Shown one piece after another: positions 36,699 through 45,736 of a stretch of 64,000 bases of DNA. The stretch is from Verrucomicrobiales bacterium (GTDB lineage Bacteria > Verrucomicrobiota > Verrucomicrobiia > Limisphaerales > JAYPXF01), in contig PBAL01000038.1 in NCBI GenBank assembly GCA_002715965.1, positions 54,936 to 118,935 of the forward strand, written 5' to 3'. Under the pieces are notes generated by a model. The model was not told the origin of the DNA. It saw only the letters and a program-made list of their open reading frames with translations, and ran no database searches. A program made the translations under genes and the position numbers. Numbering within the stretch: position 1 is the stretch's first letter; every line of letters starts with the position of its first letter.

Positions 36699-37135
36699 TG
36701 GACCCATCGGGATTGACATCGCTCTTGTTGAATTTGCACCAGTGAACGCTCGTGCGGAGTCGGTTATAATCGGGAAGCCGTCCGTGCTCAGGTAGAGCGA
36801 ACATCACTCACAACAGGATGAACACCCGGTGTGATCCAAACGATCCAGTTTGGGCTTTCGCGATCGCTCGCTCCACATGATCCGGGTCTGAGTTGATCGC
36901 GTTGGTTGCAGCGCGCCTTACCTTGGCCCAGTCATCTTCGGAGAAACTGTCCATAGCTCTCCAAACCTGCACGGTCTGGATCTCCTGGTGGAGACGCCAA
37001 ATCAACACTTGCCGATGAAGGACTGGCAACGCCAAGGAAGCGATCACGGATAGCGCGCCGATGATGATGGGTGCTTCCCTCCGTCTGCAATCTCAAACGA
37101 CAAGAACAAGACCTTCGATCAGTTTGTGGTCGCGA
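36699..37135. other. Gene-poor stretch
   Basis: I see no well-supported gene. A minus-strand open frame (37047-36808) starting inside a hydrophobic stretch reads VIASLALPVLHRQVLIWRL and continues DWAKVRRAATNAIN; it could be a small membrane-anchored protein, but the start cuts the helix and no RBS is seen. Confidence 0.35.
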
Positions 37136-38365
37136 CTATTTCCTTAAATCGATGCAGATCAATTGCCGGGTATCCCTCGCGAAGAGGAGACCGTTGGCGA
37201 GGGCTGGGTGGGAGCGGATCTTGTCGCCGAGGATCTGGATCGGGTGGATTCGGCCGGGAGATTCTGGCTTGGCGTCGAGGGTGACGAGTTGGCCGCTTTG
37301 GGTGAGAACGATCAGTTTGTTCCCGGCAAGGATGATGGCACCGCAATCGACGCGGCTGTTGGACCACTTGACCTTGCCGGTGTCGAGTTCGATGCAGCGG
37401 AGCTGCGGACGGGGTCCGGTATCGACGCGGCCGTGGAATCCGTAGATGTGCCCGTCCTTGATCACTCCGGTGGTGTACTGGCTGGAGAGGGAATCGTCGT
37501 TGCTCCAGATCTTTTTGGCGGATGATTTACCGGCTTCGAAGAGGACGGCTCCGGCTCCGTAGGATGCGGTTGCGAAGACCCGGTTGCCAGCGATCAAGGG
37601 TGCGGCTGCTGCTACGGAGGTGTGGATGTTCGGGGCGAGCCGGTCTTTCCAGAGAATCTTTCCATCGGAAGGCGATACCGATACGACGTTCATGCGGGTG
37701 AAGAAGATGGCCTGCTTCGTCCCGGCAATCCTGGCGACGGATGGAGAGGAGTAGCTGGCCTCGTCGCTGAAGGCCTTCCAGACGAGTTTGCCGGTGGCTG
37801 TATTGAGGGCAATGATGCTGGCGTCCGGAGTGCCTCCAATGTTCAGGAGGACTTTGCCATCGGTAACGATGGGCGAGGAACCGAAGCCAAAGAATCCGTT
37901 GGGTGCGTTGAATTTCTTCTTTGCAGCCAGATTCCACAGAAGTCGACCGGTTGATAGCTCGTTGCATCGGACATCTCCATTTGCGCCGTGGCTGTATACC
38001 TTGTTGCCATGGATTGCGGGGGTTGCCCGGGGGCCGTCTTCAAACCCGTAGCCATCGACGTATTCGGCCGGGTAGCTCGCCTTCCAGATTTCCCTGCCGT
38101 CAGTTGTCTTCAGGCACTGGATGATCTCCTCCCCGCCGTCCCGATGAAATATGATCACCTGTTCTCCGGAGACAACCGGGCTGGACCAACCTTTTCCGAC
38201 GGGATTGGACCACAGGCGTTTGGGGCCGTTGTTGGGCCAATCCAGATTCAGGTCTTTCCCGCTATAGGTCCCATTGCGATCGGGACCGAGCAGCTGTGGC
38301 CAGTCAACGGCAGATCCGAGAACAATGCTGGAGAGGAAGACAAATAGGAGTCCCGTTCGATGCAT
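37136..38365 (-). CDS. Exported PQQ-binding-like beta-propeller protein
   Basis: The 409-residue product has a signal peptide (MHRTGLLFVFLSSIVLGSA) and then DWPQLLGPDRNGTYSG, the typical start of outer-membrane assembly/PQQ-like propellers in this phylum. Repeated blade motifs follow: LKTTDGREIWKASYP, LSTGRLLWNLAAK, LNTATGKLVWKAFSD, VSPSDGKILWKDRL, LDTGKVKWSNS. No catalytic site is recognised; members bind partners or PQQ in the periplasm. It ends just before a zinc-ribbon gene would be transcribed from further upstream on the same strand. Confidence 0.85.
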   Translation of the reverse strand: MHRTGLLFVFLSSIVLGSAVDWPQLLGPDRNGTYSGKDLNLDWPNNGPKRLWSNPVGKGWSSPVVSGEQVIIFHRDGGEEIIQCLKTTDGREIWKASYPAEYVDGYGFEDGPRATPAIHGNKVYSHGANGDVRCNELSTGRLLWNLAAKKKFNAPNGFFGFGSSPIVTDGKVLLNIGGTPDASIIALNTATGKLVWKAFSDEASYSSPSVARIAGTKQAIFFTRMNVVSVSPSDGKILWKDRLAPNIHTSVAAAAPLIAGNRVFATASYGAGAVLFEAGKSSAKKIWSNDDSLSSQYTTGVIKDGHIYGFHGRVDTGPRPQLRCIELDTGKVKWSNSRVDCGAIILAGNKLIVLTQSGQLVTLDAKPESPGRIHPIQILGDKIRSHPALANGLLFARDTRQLICIDLRK

Positions 38366-38375
38366 GAACGGAGTG

Positions 38376-38648
38376 TCAGAGGAACCACGAAAGAATCAAG
38401 CACAAGGCCACGAACGCAACCAGCCACCAGAACCAACTGACGCCTTCCACTTTGACCGTGCTCTTCGTGGAGGTGCCGAATTCCTTCTCGATGAATTCGG
38501 CGTAGTCGAAGCCATCGTCATCGATCCCCAAGGATTGTTCGTCCGCTCGGTCGTTCCAGCCGGTGGAATCATCCGAGCCGCAATCGGGGCAGGCGAGTGC
38601 GTTGCTGGGAACGTAGGCGCCGCAATTGGGACAGGTGGGCGGGGGCAT
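38376..38648 (-). CDS. Zinc-ribbon protein with C-terminal membrane anchor
   Basis: The 90-residue product starts CPNCGAYVPSNALACPDCG, a four-cysteine zinc ribbon, passes through an acidic linker and ends in a membrane helix (VSWFWWLVAFVALCLILSWF). It is a tail-anchored cytoplasmic zinc-ribbon protein of unknown role, a type frequent in PVC genomes. It lies between the GNAT gene (10 bases) and the PQQ-propeller gene (10 bases) on the same strand, so all three may form one transcript. Confidence 0.75.
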   Translation of the reverse strand: MPPPTCPNCGAYVPSNALACPDCGSDDSTGWNDRADEQSLGIDDDGFDYAEFIEKEFGTSTKSTVKVEGVSWFWWLVAFVALCLILSWFL

Positions 38649-38658
38649 CGAATCTCAA

Positions 38659-39240
38659 TCAGCCCATGCCGGCGTATTCCTCGTCAGTGATGAGTTCGAG
38701 TCCCATCATAATGTAATCGTGAGTCACGGCCTGCATGTCCTTGACGTAATCTTCGAGGCGATAAAGTTCGGCAAACCCGAGATGCGCAGCGGCCTTCATC
38801 CCGCGTTCCTGTTCGCTCATGAATTCGGCCTCCATGCGTTCCAGGCCGCATTGCCTGGCGATATCGACGACTTCCTCCATCAATTTCATTGCGAGGCCTT
38901 TGCCGCGTGAGTCCGGACGAACATGGGTGCTGATACGCCCGATGTGGCGTTTCCATCCCCCCAATTGCTGATGGAGCGTGGAGACGCCGATGATGCTCTC
39001 ATCCTTGATTGCAAGCAATGGAAGGATCCGGCCCAAATCGATGCCCTGACACCAATGTTTCAAAATCGCCGGATCGGAAACTCGATGTTTGATGTAGATG
39101 AGTTCTTGCGGTTGCATCGCGCCAAAGAAGGCGTGATACATCTCGTGATCGCCTTCTTCCAAGGGGCGTACGAGGCAATTCAATCCACCGCGGGTTTCGA
39201 TTTCCTTCGGATAGCAATCCAACGCTTCTTCAAGGGCCAT
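38659..39240 (-). CDS. GNAT family N-acetyltransferase
   Basis: The 193-residue protein has the acetyl-CoA binding motif RPDSRGKGLAMKLMEE (about residues 106-121) within a GNAT fold; VRPLEEGDHEMYHAFF opens the domain and AAHLGFAELYRLEDYV closes it. The acceptor is unknown. No signal peptide. It is the first gene of a possible three-gene unit with the zinc-ribbon and PQQ-propeller genes. Confidence 0.85.
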   Translation of the reverse strand: MALEEALDCYPKEIETRGGLNCLVRPLEEGDHEMYHAFFGAMQPQELIYIKHRVSDPAILKHWCQGIDLGRILPLLAIKDESIIGVSTLHQQLGGWKRHIGRISTHVRPDSRGKGLAMKLMEEVVDIARQCGLERMEAEFMSEQERGMKAAAHLGFAELYRLEDYVKDMQAVTHDYIMMGLELITDEEYAGMG

Positions 39241-39563
39241 GGCATTCCTTTCAGTTGGGGCTGGTGCGCGTCATACGTGTATTGGCTGGTTGCTGATATT
39301 CGTTGTCTCAATCTCCCTCCGAATCCGAGATCAAGACAAGCAGTTAAGACAGCGATTAAGAACCAGGCAAACTGTCATTTCATTGCTGACTGAGTATTAG
39401 TCTAGACCATGAATTGGCGGGGGCAATGGGAAAGGCGACGGGCATTCAACGAGGGGCGTAACCCAGTTTCTTGCAATGGCTAAGTAAGTAAGTTGGGGCA
39501 ATTTCCACCAGTGTTTGTGTGAATGAACGGGACCAAATAAAGCCGAAACTGAAATCGAGAGTT

Positions 39564-39602
39564 TTCACCCTCTCCCAACCCTCTCCCGCGGGAGAGGGTG
39601 AA
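39564..39602 (+). repeat. CCCTCTCCC-type palindromic repeat
   Basis: TTCACCCTCTCCC (39564 on) recurs in inverted form as GGGAGAGGGTGAA (39590-39602), with a central CCCTCTCCCGCGGGAGAGGG palindrome at 39579-39598. The half-unit is also directly repeated. Such elements are known as dispersed intergenic repeats in many GC-rich genomes; whether this one is multi-copy here cannot be seen beyond the window. Confidence 0.7.
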
Positions 39603-39629
39603 CGCGTCAACGAACTTTGTCTCTCTGTC

Positions 39630-39654
39630 GTAATGATCCCTACCATCGGTTCAA
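39630..39654 (+). repeat. 25-base dispersed near-repeat, copy 1
   Basis: GTAATGATCCCTACCATCGG and the next five bases match 51162-51186 at 21 of 25 positions; all four differences are transitions. It lies 27 bases from the CCCTCTCCC palindrome and may be part of the same composite element. Confidence 0.45.
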
Positions 39655-39665
39655 ATCGGTTTTTG

Positions 39666-39690
39666 GGCGCGCTTGTTTCAGAAGCGCGCC
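39666..39690. other. Strong GC-rich hairpin
   Basis: GGCGCGCTT (39666-39674) pairs perfectly with AAGCGCGCC (39682-39690) around loop GTTTCAG. It lies about 125 bases past the 3' end of the serine hydrolase-like gene on the minus strand. There is no T-run on either strand. Confidence 0.5.
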
Positions 39691-39815
39691 TCGGGTCCGG
39701 GTTCGTATTGGCACGTCAGGCCGGAACGCCCCGGCACTCGCTGCAATAATGTGGGATGCGCCCTTCAACGAAGTTCCTGCGTCGCGGCATCACCATCTGT
39801 GCTTTTGGGCGGGTA

Positions 39816-40874
39816 TCACTTGCCGGCCAAATACAATTCCATCAACTCGGACAAGACGGCGGGAGAGAAGCGAACGTTCCGGTTGTTCGAGAGGATTACG
39901 ATTCCAAGGCGACATTTGGTGTCGAGCCCAACCAGACAATGGAATCCCCCGGTTTGTCCCTGTATCCAAATCAACTTCTTCGATGCAGTTTGAATCGTCT
40001 GGAGCCCGAATGATGTGATCGCTCCTGATGGCGTGGTGTTCACTCCGGTCAAAACATTCTCGAGTGATTTCGCCAATTGATTTTTCTCCGAGATGAGGAA
40101 GGCCTGTAGACAATTCGCCATGTCTGCTGGGGTAACTCGAAGACCTCCTGCACCCGCGAGCGCGTTGTAATTCCAGGCGGGACGTCTGATTGGTCCGGCA
40201 AAGCCCGGGAGCAGGAGTGCTTCCTGTTCGTCGGCCAGCGAGATGGTGGCCCCCTTCATGTTCAAGGGGCGGAGAATGACACGATCCAAGAGTCTTTCGT
40301 AGCCCTCGCGCCATTCTCGATCGACGAGGTAGGCGAGCAGGCCATAGCCCAGTTGTGAACGTTGATAGGTCTTGTGCAGTTTGTCCGGCTGGTACGCGGT
40401 GATGAACTCGAGCATCTCTGCGCGTGAGAGTTCCGGCGTGGCCGTTCCGGATGCGTTTTGGACGAGATTTGTCGGAAGGTTGGGGAGGCCTGAGGTGTGG
40501 GTGAGGAGTTCGCGAACGGTCACCTGCGCAATCCACTCGGACGCAATCTTCTTTTTCCCGAGGACATTGCGGACGGTCGTGTCCAGACTGATCTTGCCAA
40601 CGCGCACCGCTTCCGAGGTGAGCAGGGCGGTGAAGAGCATGGTTGCTTCACCGATCTCAAACAGGCTTTCACGAATCGGACGGTTCCAGTCGCGTGCGAC
40701 GTTGCCTGCCTTGAAGTAATTGACGCCGGTGTCGGTTACGACTGCGCCGGTGATTCCACCTTGTTTGAGCGGCTGGGCGAGGAAGTCCAGTCGAGATTGA
40801 AACGGCTGGCACAGGCCGGATACCGGCAATGCCGTCGTGAGGAGCAAGGGTATCAATGTCCGGAAATAGCGCAT
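39816..40874 (-). CDS. Serine hydrolase (beta-lactamase class C fold) lacking catalytic motifs
   Basis: The 352-residue exported protein (signal MRYFRTLIPLLLTTALPVSG) has the full layout of the beta-lactamase/PBP4* family: LFEIG-x-x-T-x-LFTALLTSE, VTVRELLTHTSGLP, LGYGLLAYLVDREW, AGGLRVTPADMANC and a C-terminal TGGFHCLVGLD. However, the SxxK motif reads EATM (Glu76, Met79), YxN is replaced by RSQ, and the His-x-Gly is GQTGG. The usual nucleophile, general base and third motif are thus all missing, while the fold-defining parts are kept. It is probably a non-catalytic relative with a binding or scaffolding role. It follows the multihaem cytochrome gene by 35 bases on the same strand. Confidence 0.8.
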   Translation of the reverse strand: MRYFRTLIPLLLTTALPVSGLCQPFQSRLDFLAQPLKQGGITGAVVTDTGVNYFKAGNVARDWNRPIRESLFEIGEATMLFTALLTSEAVRVGKISLDTTVRNVLGKKKIASEWIAQVTVRELLTHTSGLPNLPTNLVQNASGTATPELSRAEMLEFITAYQPDKLHKTYQRSQLGYGLLAYLVDREWREGYERLLDRVILRPLNMKGATISLADEQEALLLPGFAGPIRRPAWNYNALAGAGGLRVTPADMANCLQAFLISEKNQLAKSLENVLTGVNTTPSGAITSFGLQTIQTASKKLIWIQGQTGGFHCLVGLDTKCRLGIVILSNNRNVRFSPAVLSELMELYLAGK

Positions 40875-40909
40875 GAGTCTTTCAATGGACGTATTCTAAC
40901 GAGTACCCG

Positions 40910-42994
40910 TCATTTGTTTACCTCGGGAATTGCAGTAGCTCGTTGTTCGTTCCGAACACCCCACGGACTTTCTTCAGCCAACTTGAGGATCCCCGGTTTC
41001 AATTCGGCCATCCGGGCTCGCCGATGTTCCGGTGTGTCGTAGAACTGAAAGTTGTGTTCGCGTAAATCGTAGCCGAGATGTTCATCCAAGCGCTTCTGAG
41101 TGAACTGACGATTGATGAGGTGGCTGTCGCTCGCGATGATGTCGAGCACGTCCGACAGGGCCCACCAGGCGCGTTGGCGCATCACTGAATCCGCGGCCAC
41201 CAAGCGGGCGGGCGCGTGTTTGCCGCGCAGCCAGTTCAATCCGACGGCAGCCTTGCGGTCGGGATAATTCGTGTCCAACTCGCTTTCCGAGATCGCCAGA
41301 TCGGGTTTGTACCATTCTCGCAACTTCGCAATCGTCCAGTCGATATTCTTGTCCAGATGGCACATGTTGCAGGCGTTCGGATCATTCTTCTCGATCATGA
41401 CCGGATCCGTAGGGCTGCTGATACGATGGGTCCGGACCATGTCCTGCAGGCCTTCGTTGATGCGGGGCATGTGACAGTTCATGCAACGGCTGCCTTCGGT
41501 GTTGGCCGCGTGATGGGTGTGTGCGACGAGCTTACTTTCCGGTTTGAATTCGCTGTGGCAGGTCAGGCAGGACTGATCGTCCTGTGCCGGGGTTCGTGTC
41601 CACTTCGGACCGGTCGCTTTGTGCGGATCATGGCAATGAATGCAGGTCAGGATGCCCTTGCCGTGAGCCTTGGCTTTCACTGGATCGTAGCAATGCCCGC
41701 GCACCGCATCGGCGAATTCTGTCGAGTTCCAAGTGTGGGTGTGGTTTGCGTATTCGGGGCGCGTGCCGCTGTGGCAACGACCACATATGAAGTTTGCATT
41801 CTCGGCATTTCGCTGGGTCAGGATCCCGATGTTGTCCGCGCCGGAATGGAAATGCGGACTGACCGGGAAGAACGCCGGCAAGACTTTTGATTCGGTCTTC
41901 GTGCTGTTTTCGACGTGGGCCTTGGTCCCTAGATGGCAGGCTTCACAGGCGACGCCCAGCCCAAGGCGATCTTCGGTGCGGGCAAGGTCATAGGAAGCGT
42001 TCAGAAACTTGCCGATGCCGGCCATGTTCATCGAACGGTAATCTTGGGGGAGCCGACTGGGATGAGCGTCTTGGACATATCCGGGAAGATGGATTGCCGT
42101 AGTGTGGGGGGTGTATTGGGGAAATCGCTTGCTGCCGGCCAACTTGAGCATCCAGTCTCCAAAAGCCCAGGTGGTGTGGCATTCCGAACAGGTCAGATCG
42201 TATGCCGTGAACTGCCAGGTGTCGTAGGGATCGATGTCGTCTTCCAACATGGTGGAATCCCGTGCGAGATGAACCGTCGGGACCCACTCCTGATTGCCAA
42301 TCCAATAACCGAAAGGAAGCACGTGCTCCACGCTGCTTCGAGGTTCCTCATCGATGTGTCCCTCAATGAGAGTTCCGACGTAGTACTGAAAGAAGCGCGA
42401 TCCGATCGTGCGATTGACGTCGTATACCCAACGCTTGCCGTCCTTTGAGAGTGTCATCCGATGGCGCCCATCGATTTTCGTGAATGAACCGGTCCCGCCC
42501 TTGTACTTGAATTTCGCGTTGCCGGAAAAATCACCACGGACGGATTCGTCATTCGCGAGCGCATTCATCCAACGATGCGGATGCTTTTCCCAGTTGCGGT
42601 GATTCGACTCGTGGCAATCCACGCATGTCTCCGCGCCCGCGTAGTCCATCTTCCTGACGTTGCTTTGGCCTTCGGTATCGACTCCTTGCTCGGTGATTCT
42701 CACGGGAACTTCATCCCAATAGAAGCGGACTTGTCGTTTCGGATCCCAGAAATTGGTGTGCCCACTCGGCATGAACCAGCGGGCCTTGGGAACGGCGGCC
42801 AGTTGTTTGACGGGAGGAGTGGCGATGTTGTTGGAAGCCATGATCTGGGCCATGACTTCGGGAGGTGTTTCATCGGGCTTTAAGAGGATCAAAGCGATTA
42901 TGCCACAAATCGCAATGTAGACAGACCAGGTGACGAACGACGGACCGCTGGTAGCTGCCGCATCGTCGGCGTTCGCCTGTTCGTCATCGGACAT
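40910..42994 (-). CDS. Membrane-anchored octahaem c-type cytochrome
   Basis: The 694-residue protein has an N-terminal membrane helix (FVTWSVYIAICGIIALILL, about residues 20-38) and eight CxxCH haem-binding motifs: CVDCH, CSECH, CEACH, CGRCH, CIHCH, CLTCH, CMNCH and CNMCH. Many extra His residues could be distal ligands. A 160-residue region between the first two haems lacks CxxCH, and the C-terminal 150 residues resemble helical repeats (the cytochrome c554/TPR type). It is probably a periplasmic electron carrier or reductase fixed to the inner membrane; substrate unknown. The degenerate serine hydrolase gene lies immediately downstream. Confidence 0.88.
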   Translation of the reverse strand: MSDDEQANADDAAATSGPSFVTWSVYIAICGIIALILLKPDETPPEVMAQIMASNNIATPPVKQLAAVPKARWFMPSGHTNFWDPKRQVRFYWDEVPVRITEQGVDTEGQSNVRKMDYAGAETCVDCHESNHRNWEKHPHRWMNALANDESVRGDFSGNAKFKYKGGTGSFTKIDGRHRMTLSKDGKRWVYDVNRTIGSRFFQYYVGTLIEGHIDEEPRSSVEHVLPFGYWIGNQEWVPTVHLARDSTMLEDDIDPYDTWQFTAYDLTCSECHTTWAFGDWMLKLAGSKRFPQYTPHTTAIHLPGYVQDAHPSRLPQDYRSMNMAGIGKFLNASYDLARTEDRLGLGVACEACHLGTKAHVENSTKTESKVLPAFFPVSPHFHSGADNIGILTQRNAENANFICGRCHSGTRPEYANHTHTWNSTEFADAVRGHCYDPVKAKAHGKGILTCIHCHDPHKATGPKWTRTPAQDDQSCLTCHSEFKPESKLVAHTHHAANTEGSRCMNCHMPRINEGLQDMVRTHRISSPTDPVMIEKNDPNACNMCHLDKNIDWTIAKLREWYKPDLAISESELDTNYPDRKAAVGLNWLRGKHAPARLVAADSVMRQRAWWALSDVLDIIASDSHLINRQFTQKRLDEHLGYDLREHNFQFYDTPEHRRARMAELKPGILKLAEESPWGVRNEQRATAIPEVNK

Positions 42995-43230
42995 GGGACA
43001 AGTATTGGCCCGGAATGGGAATCAGTAAAATTGATTCTTGGGCGCGGACGGAGCGGGGGCCGAATGGCGACTTTCTCCGAGGGAACAAGCTTCCGAACTT
43101 CGGTCAGGATGTCTTTGGCTGATGCTGCGGCTGCCTGGGTGTGGTTGGAGGCGCAGAGCGGCAAGCGAAGGAAATGGAATGGATCGTATCCTTGCTTTCA
43201 TTGCTTCGAGTATCTGAACGGAGTAGTCAG

Positions 43231-44511
43231 TCACAGAAACCTCGTCGTGCCGGGCATTGCCAGGGGCTGGTCGGTGACCGTTGAATTTAGAGCGAGCCCA
43301 TCTGGCAGCAAAGCCTGCGTAGATTGCATTGCCGCCTCCCAAGACACCTTCTTGCCGGTATAGGCAGCCATTCTACCCAAGATGCCCATGAGCGTGGTGC
43401 GGGCCATGCGTTTGCCGTCATTGATCGGTTTGCCGCTGCGAATCGAGCCGATCAAAGCGTCGAGTTCGACCTGATGCATGCTTCTGGTCGGGCCTTTGTA
43501 TCGCCAGTTGGTTTCGCCCGTGATCACGGGGCGACGTTGTTGGAACTTGAATATTCCATTGGTGCCGACGACTTCGTCGCCGTTCTCGTCGTAGCAACCG
43601 TTGATGGAGCGGCTGGCGAGATAGCCACGGATGCCGTTGGCGTATTCATAAGTGACGAAGGCATTGTCAAAGGTGTTGCCCCAGCGGGGATTCTGTTGGC
43701 CGCCGATGGCCACGGCATTGATTGGCATCTCGTCGTTCATCCACCAGGACATCTTGTCGACGCTGTGTCCGCCGGAGAGAAGGATGGTCAAATCACCAGC
43801 AAGCCAGAGGTGATGATACCAATCACGGATCTGCCATTCGACATCGCTCATGTTCGGTTTGCGGTCACCTTTGTACTTCGGACCGAGATTCGGTCGTAAA
43901 TAGGTTGCGTACAAGGAGCGGATCTCACCGATTGCCCCGTTACGAATCTGTTCCACTGCTGCTTGCAAGGATGGATCGTAGCGCCAGCAGAATCCGGAGA
44001 CGATGGCGAGTCTCTTTCGCTCAGCAAGCTCGGACGAAGCGAGAACGGAGCGGACACCGGGAGAATCGATTGCCGCCGTAATCTCAACAAAAGAATGTTT
44101 CCCGGCTTCTACGGCAGCTTCGAGATGAGCGGGGCGAAATGCGGGAGGCGTGGCGAGAATGACGATGTCTACGTCAGCCTGCATGAGTTCGCGATACGCA
44201 TCGAGACCGACGAAGCGATGTTTGGAATCCACCTTCACACGATCGGGCAGTTGTTTCCGTAACTGAGCAAGGCTCTTCTCCATCTGTTCGGGGAACGTAT
44301 CTGCCATCGCGGACACGACCACGTTCTCATCCGCCATCAATGCGTTGTAGGCCGCACCGGTGCCTCGGCCTCCACATCCGACCAATCCTACCTTCAGCGT
44401 TTGTGTGCTGAGCTGTTTCGCCAATATCGTTGGCGCGATAAGACCGCTTGCCACTGCCGCACCACCGGATGCATGAATGAATTGCCTGCGATCGAGCTTG
44501 TGTTCTGTCAT
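43231..44511 (-). CDS. Tat-exported Gfo/Idh/MocA family oxidoreductase
   Basis: The 426-residue protein starts with a twin-arginine signal (DRRQFIHASGGAAVASGLIA). The Rossmann motif is LKVGLVGCGGRGTGAAYNAL; AGKHSFVEITAAIDSPG replaces the usual EKP motif, with Glu-Ile-Thr where Glu-Lys-Pro would be, so the usual catalytic Lys appears missing at this point. HLWLAGDLTILLSGGHSVD is the conserved His region. Likely acts on sugars or is a binding homologue. Its start overlaps the preceding gene's stop by four bases (44508-44511). Confidence 0.86.
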   Translation of the reverse strand: MTEHKLDRRQFIHASGGAAVASGLIAPTILAKQLSTQTLKVGLVGCGGRGTGAAYNALMADENVVVSAMADTFPEQMEKSLAQLRKQLPDRVKVDSKHRFVGLDAYRELMQADVDIVILATPPAFRPAHLEAAVEAGKHSFVEITAAIDSPGVRSVLASSELAERKRLAIVSGFCWRYDPSLQAAVEQIRNGAIGEIRSLYATYLRPNLGPKYKGDRKPNMSDVEWQIRDWYHHLWLAGDLTILLSGGHSVDKMSWWMNDEMPINAVAIGGQQNPRWGNTFDNAFVTYEYANGIRGYLASRSINGCYDENGDEVVGTNGIFKFQQRRPVITGETNWRYKGPTRSMHQVELDALIGSIRSGKPINDGKRMARTTLMGILGRMAAYTGKKVSWEAAMQSTQALLPDGLALNSTVTDQPLAMPGTTRFL

Positions 44512-45437
44512 CGTTTCATCCCTTCCTTCAAGAATGCTTGGTAGAGTTTTAGTGGTTGCGAGAACTTCTCGTCCAGGTCCGTGAGCGCCAGCCGTGCCCG
44601 GGCTGTTTTCATCTGCCCGGCATTGAGGTTTTGCCCGATCAGGCCCAAGTCGAATGCGCTGTAGCTGGTCAGGCGCTTTGAATCCTCATCTGCGTGATAG
44701 CGGACGCTGATTCCCAGACAATCAGCCGGGTCCGCCATCAGGACTGCGGCCGCGGTCTGATCCGGATCGACCATGAAAGCCAGGCAGTAGGCATAACGAC
44801 GCATGGGTGAGAAATCGATGATGCCATCCCAGCGGCCATCCAATGGGATCTGTGCGCCGCGAGAATCTCGCGGGAACAAGGGCAGGGTGGTGGCGAATGC
44901 TTCATTGAAAGAGGGCATCACGAGATCCGGTGGATGTTTGCCTCGGCGCTTCAAATATAGATGAGCTCGCATGGATTTGTCGAAGTAGCTCGGCATGAAT
45001 ACCTCGTAATCCGCGTAGTCGGTGTTGGCCTTGACGGTGATACGCAGGTCGATGGCGTCCGGTTTGTTCACTTCGTAGCGTGCTGTTACCGTTCCTGAGT
45101 GGCTTTTTGTTTCTGGCCAGATGATGGCAACCCAGTTCTTTCCGTGGCGAGAGGTTCGTTCCATTGCCCGTGGTACGCCCATGACTCCACTGCGCGACAT
45201 GAGCTTGTAGAGGTTCAGTGCAGAGTATCGTGAATCGAGCAGTTGGCGTCGGGTCTTCTTGTCCACCAAGCGCGTCACGCCATGATAACGGCCGGTGACG
45301 GTAATCGTTCCGGACATGCGTTCGGTTTCGAAGGTAAAGGCAGTTGCGTCGGCATTGGGAGTCAGGTCTGCGGCAAACGCTTGATTTGTGCACATGACCG
45401 CTAAAGCCAATGCGAGGAAGCGGAGAATCATGTTCAT
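44508..45437 (-). CDS. Exported protein of unknown function
   Basis: From the ATG at 45435-45437 (or 45431) the product has about 309 residues with a signal peptide (MILRFLALALAVMCTNQAFA). The rest is beta-rich with FTFETERMSGTITVTGRYHG, a DLRITVKANTDYADYEVFMP segment and YCLAFMVDPDQTAAAVLMAD; this resembles a galactose-mutarotase-like or DUF4861-like sandwich, but I cannot assign a family firmly. Coupled by an ATGA overlap to the Gfo/Idh/MocA gene, so the two probably act in one sugar pathway outside the cytoplasm. Confidence 0.65.
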   Translation of the reverse strand: MNMILRFLALALAVMCTNQAFAADLTPNADATAFTFETERMSGTITVTGRYHGVTRLVDKKTRRQLLDSRYSALNLYKLMSRSGVMGVPRAMERTSRHGKNWVAIIWPETKSHSGTVTARYEVNKPDAIDLRITVKANTDYADYEVFMPSYFDKSMRAHLYLKRRGKHPPDLVMPSFNEAFATTLPLFPRDSRGAQIPLDGRWDGIIDFSPMRRYAYCLAFMVDPDQTAAAVLMADPADCLGISVRYHADEDSKRLTSYSAFDLGLIGQNLNAGQMKTARARLALTDLDEKFSQPLKLYQAFLKEGMKR

Positions 45438-45736
45438 TGGGATAGGAGAGCGACCAACATACGCCAAGCTCAGAATGTGTGTATTTCAATGGATCAGAGC
45501 GTTCTCACTCCTGCGGTTACGAGCTCAGAGCACACTGGTGCAGCGAGTCAGAAGAAACTGAACACGTTCGCGGCTTCGCATTCCCGGATGCCACAACGAC
45601 TGGAGCGCCGATCATTGGTCAGCCCACCTGTGCCGAGCGGTGCTTGTCGCTCCGTGGGGGTGCGGGAGATATTCCTCGAAGGGGCTGAGCAGCGTTTTGG
45701 GAGCTGATTCGAATGAGGGACTTGGCTGGCAGGACA
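45438..45736. other. Intergenic stretch
   Basis: No gene or clear signal is recognised; short open frames on the plus strand lack family motifs or an RBS. It should contain the promoter for the two-gene unit to its left. Confidence 0.4.

Larger units (their letters stand above)
39241..39815. other. Intergenic region with repeat and hairpins
   Basis: No protein gene is supported. The stretch holds a CCCTCTCCC palindrome, a 25-base near-repeat also found at 51162-51186, and a nine-pair hairpin, each listed separately. Confidence 0.5.

Noticed and set aside
43022..43230. Possible gene tail left of the Gfo/Idh/MocA gene
   Set aside because: All frames are interrupted and no motif is recognised.
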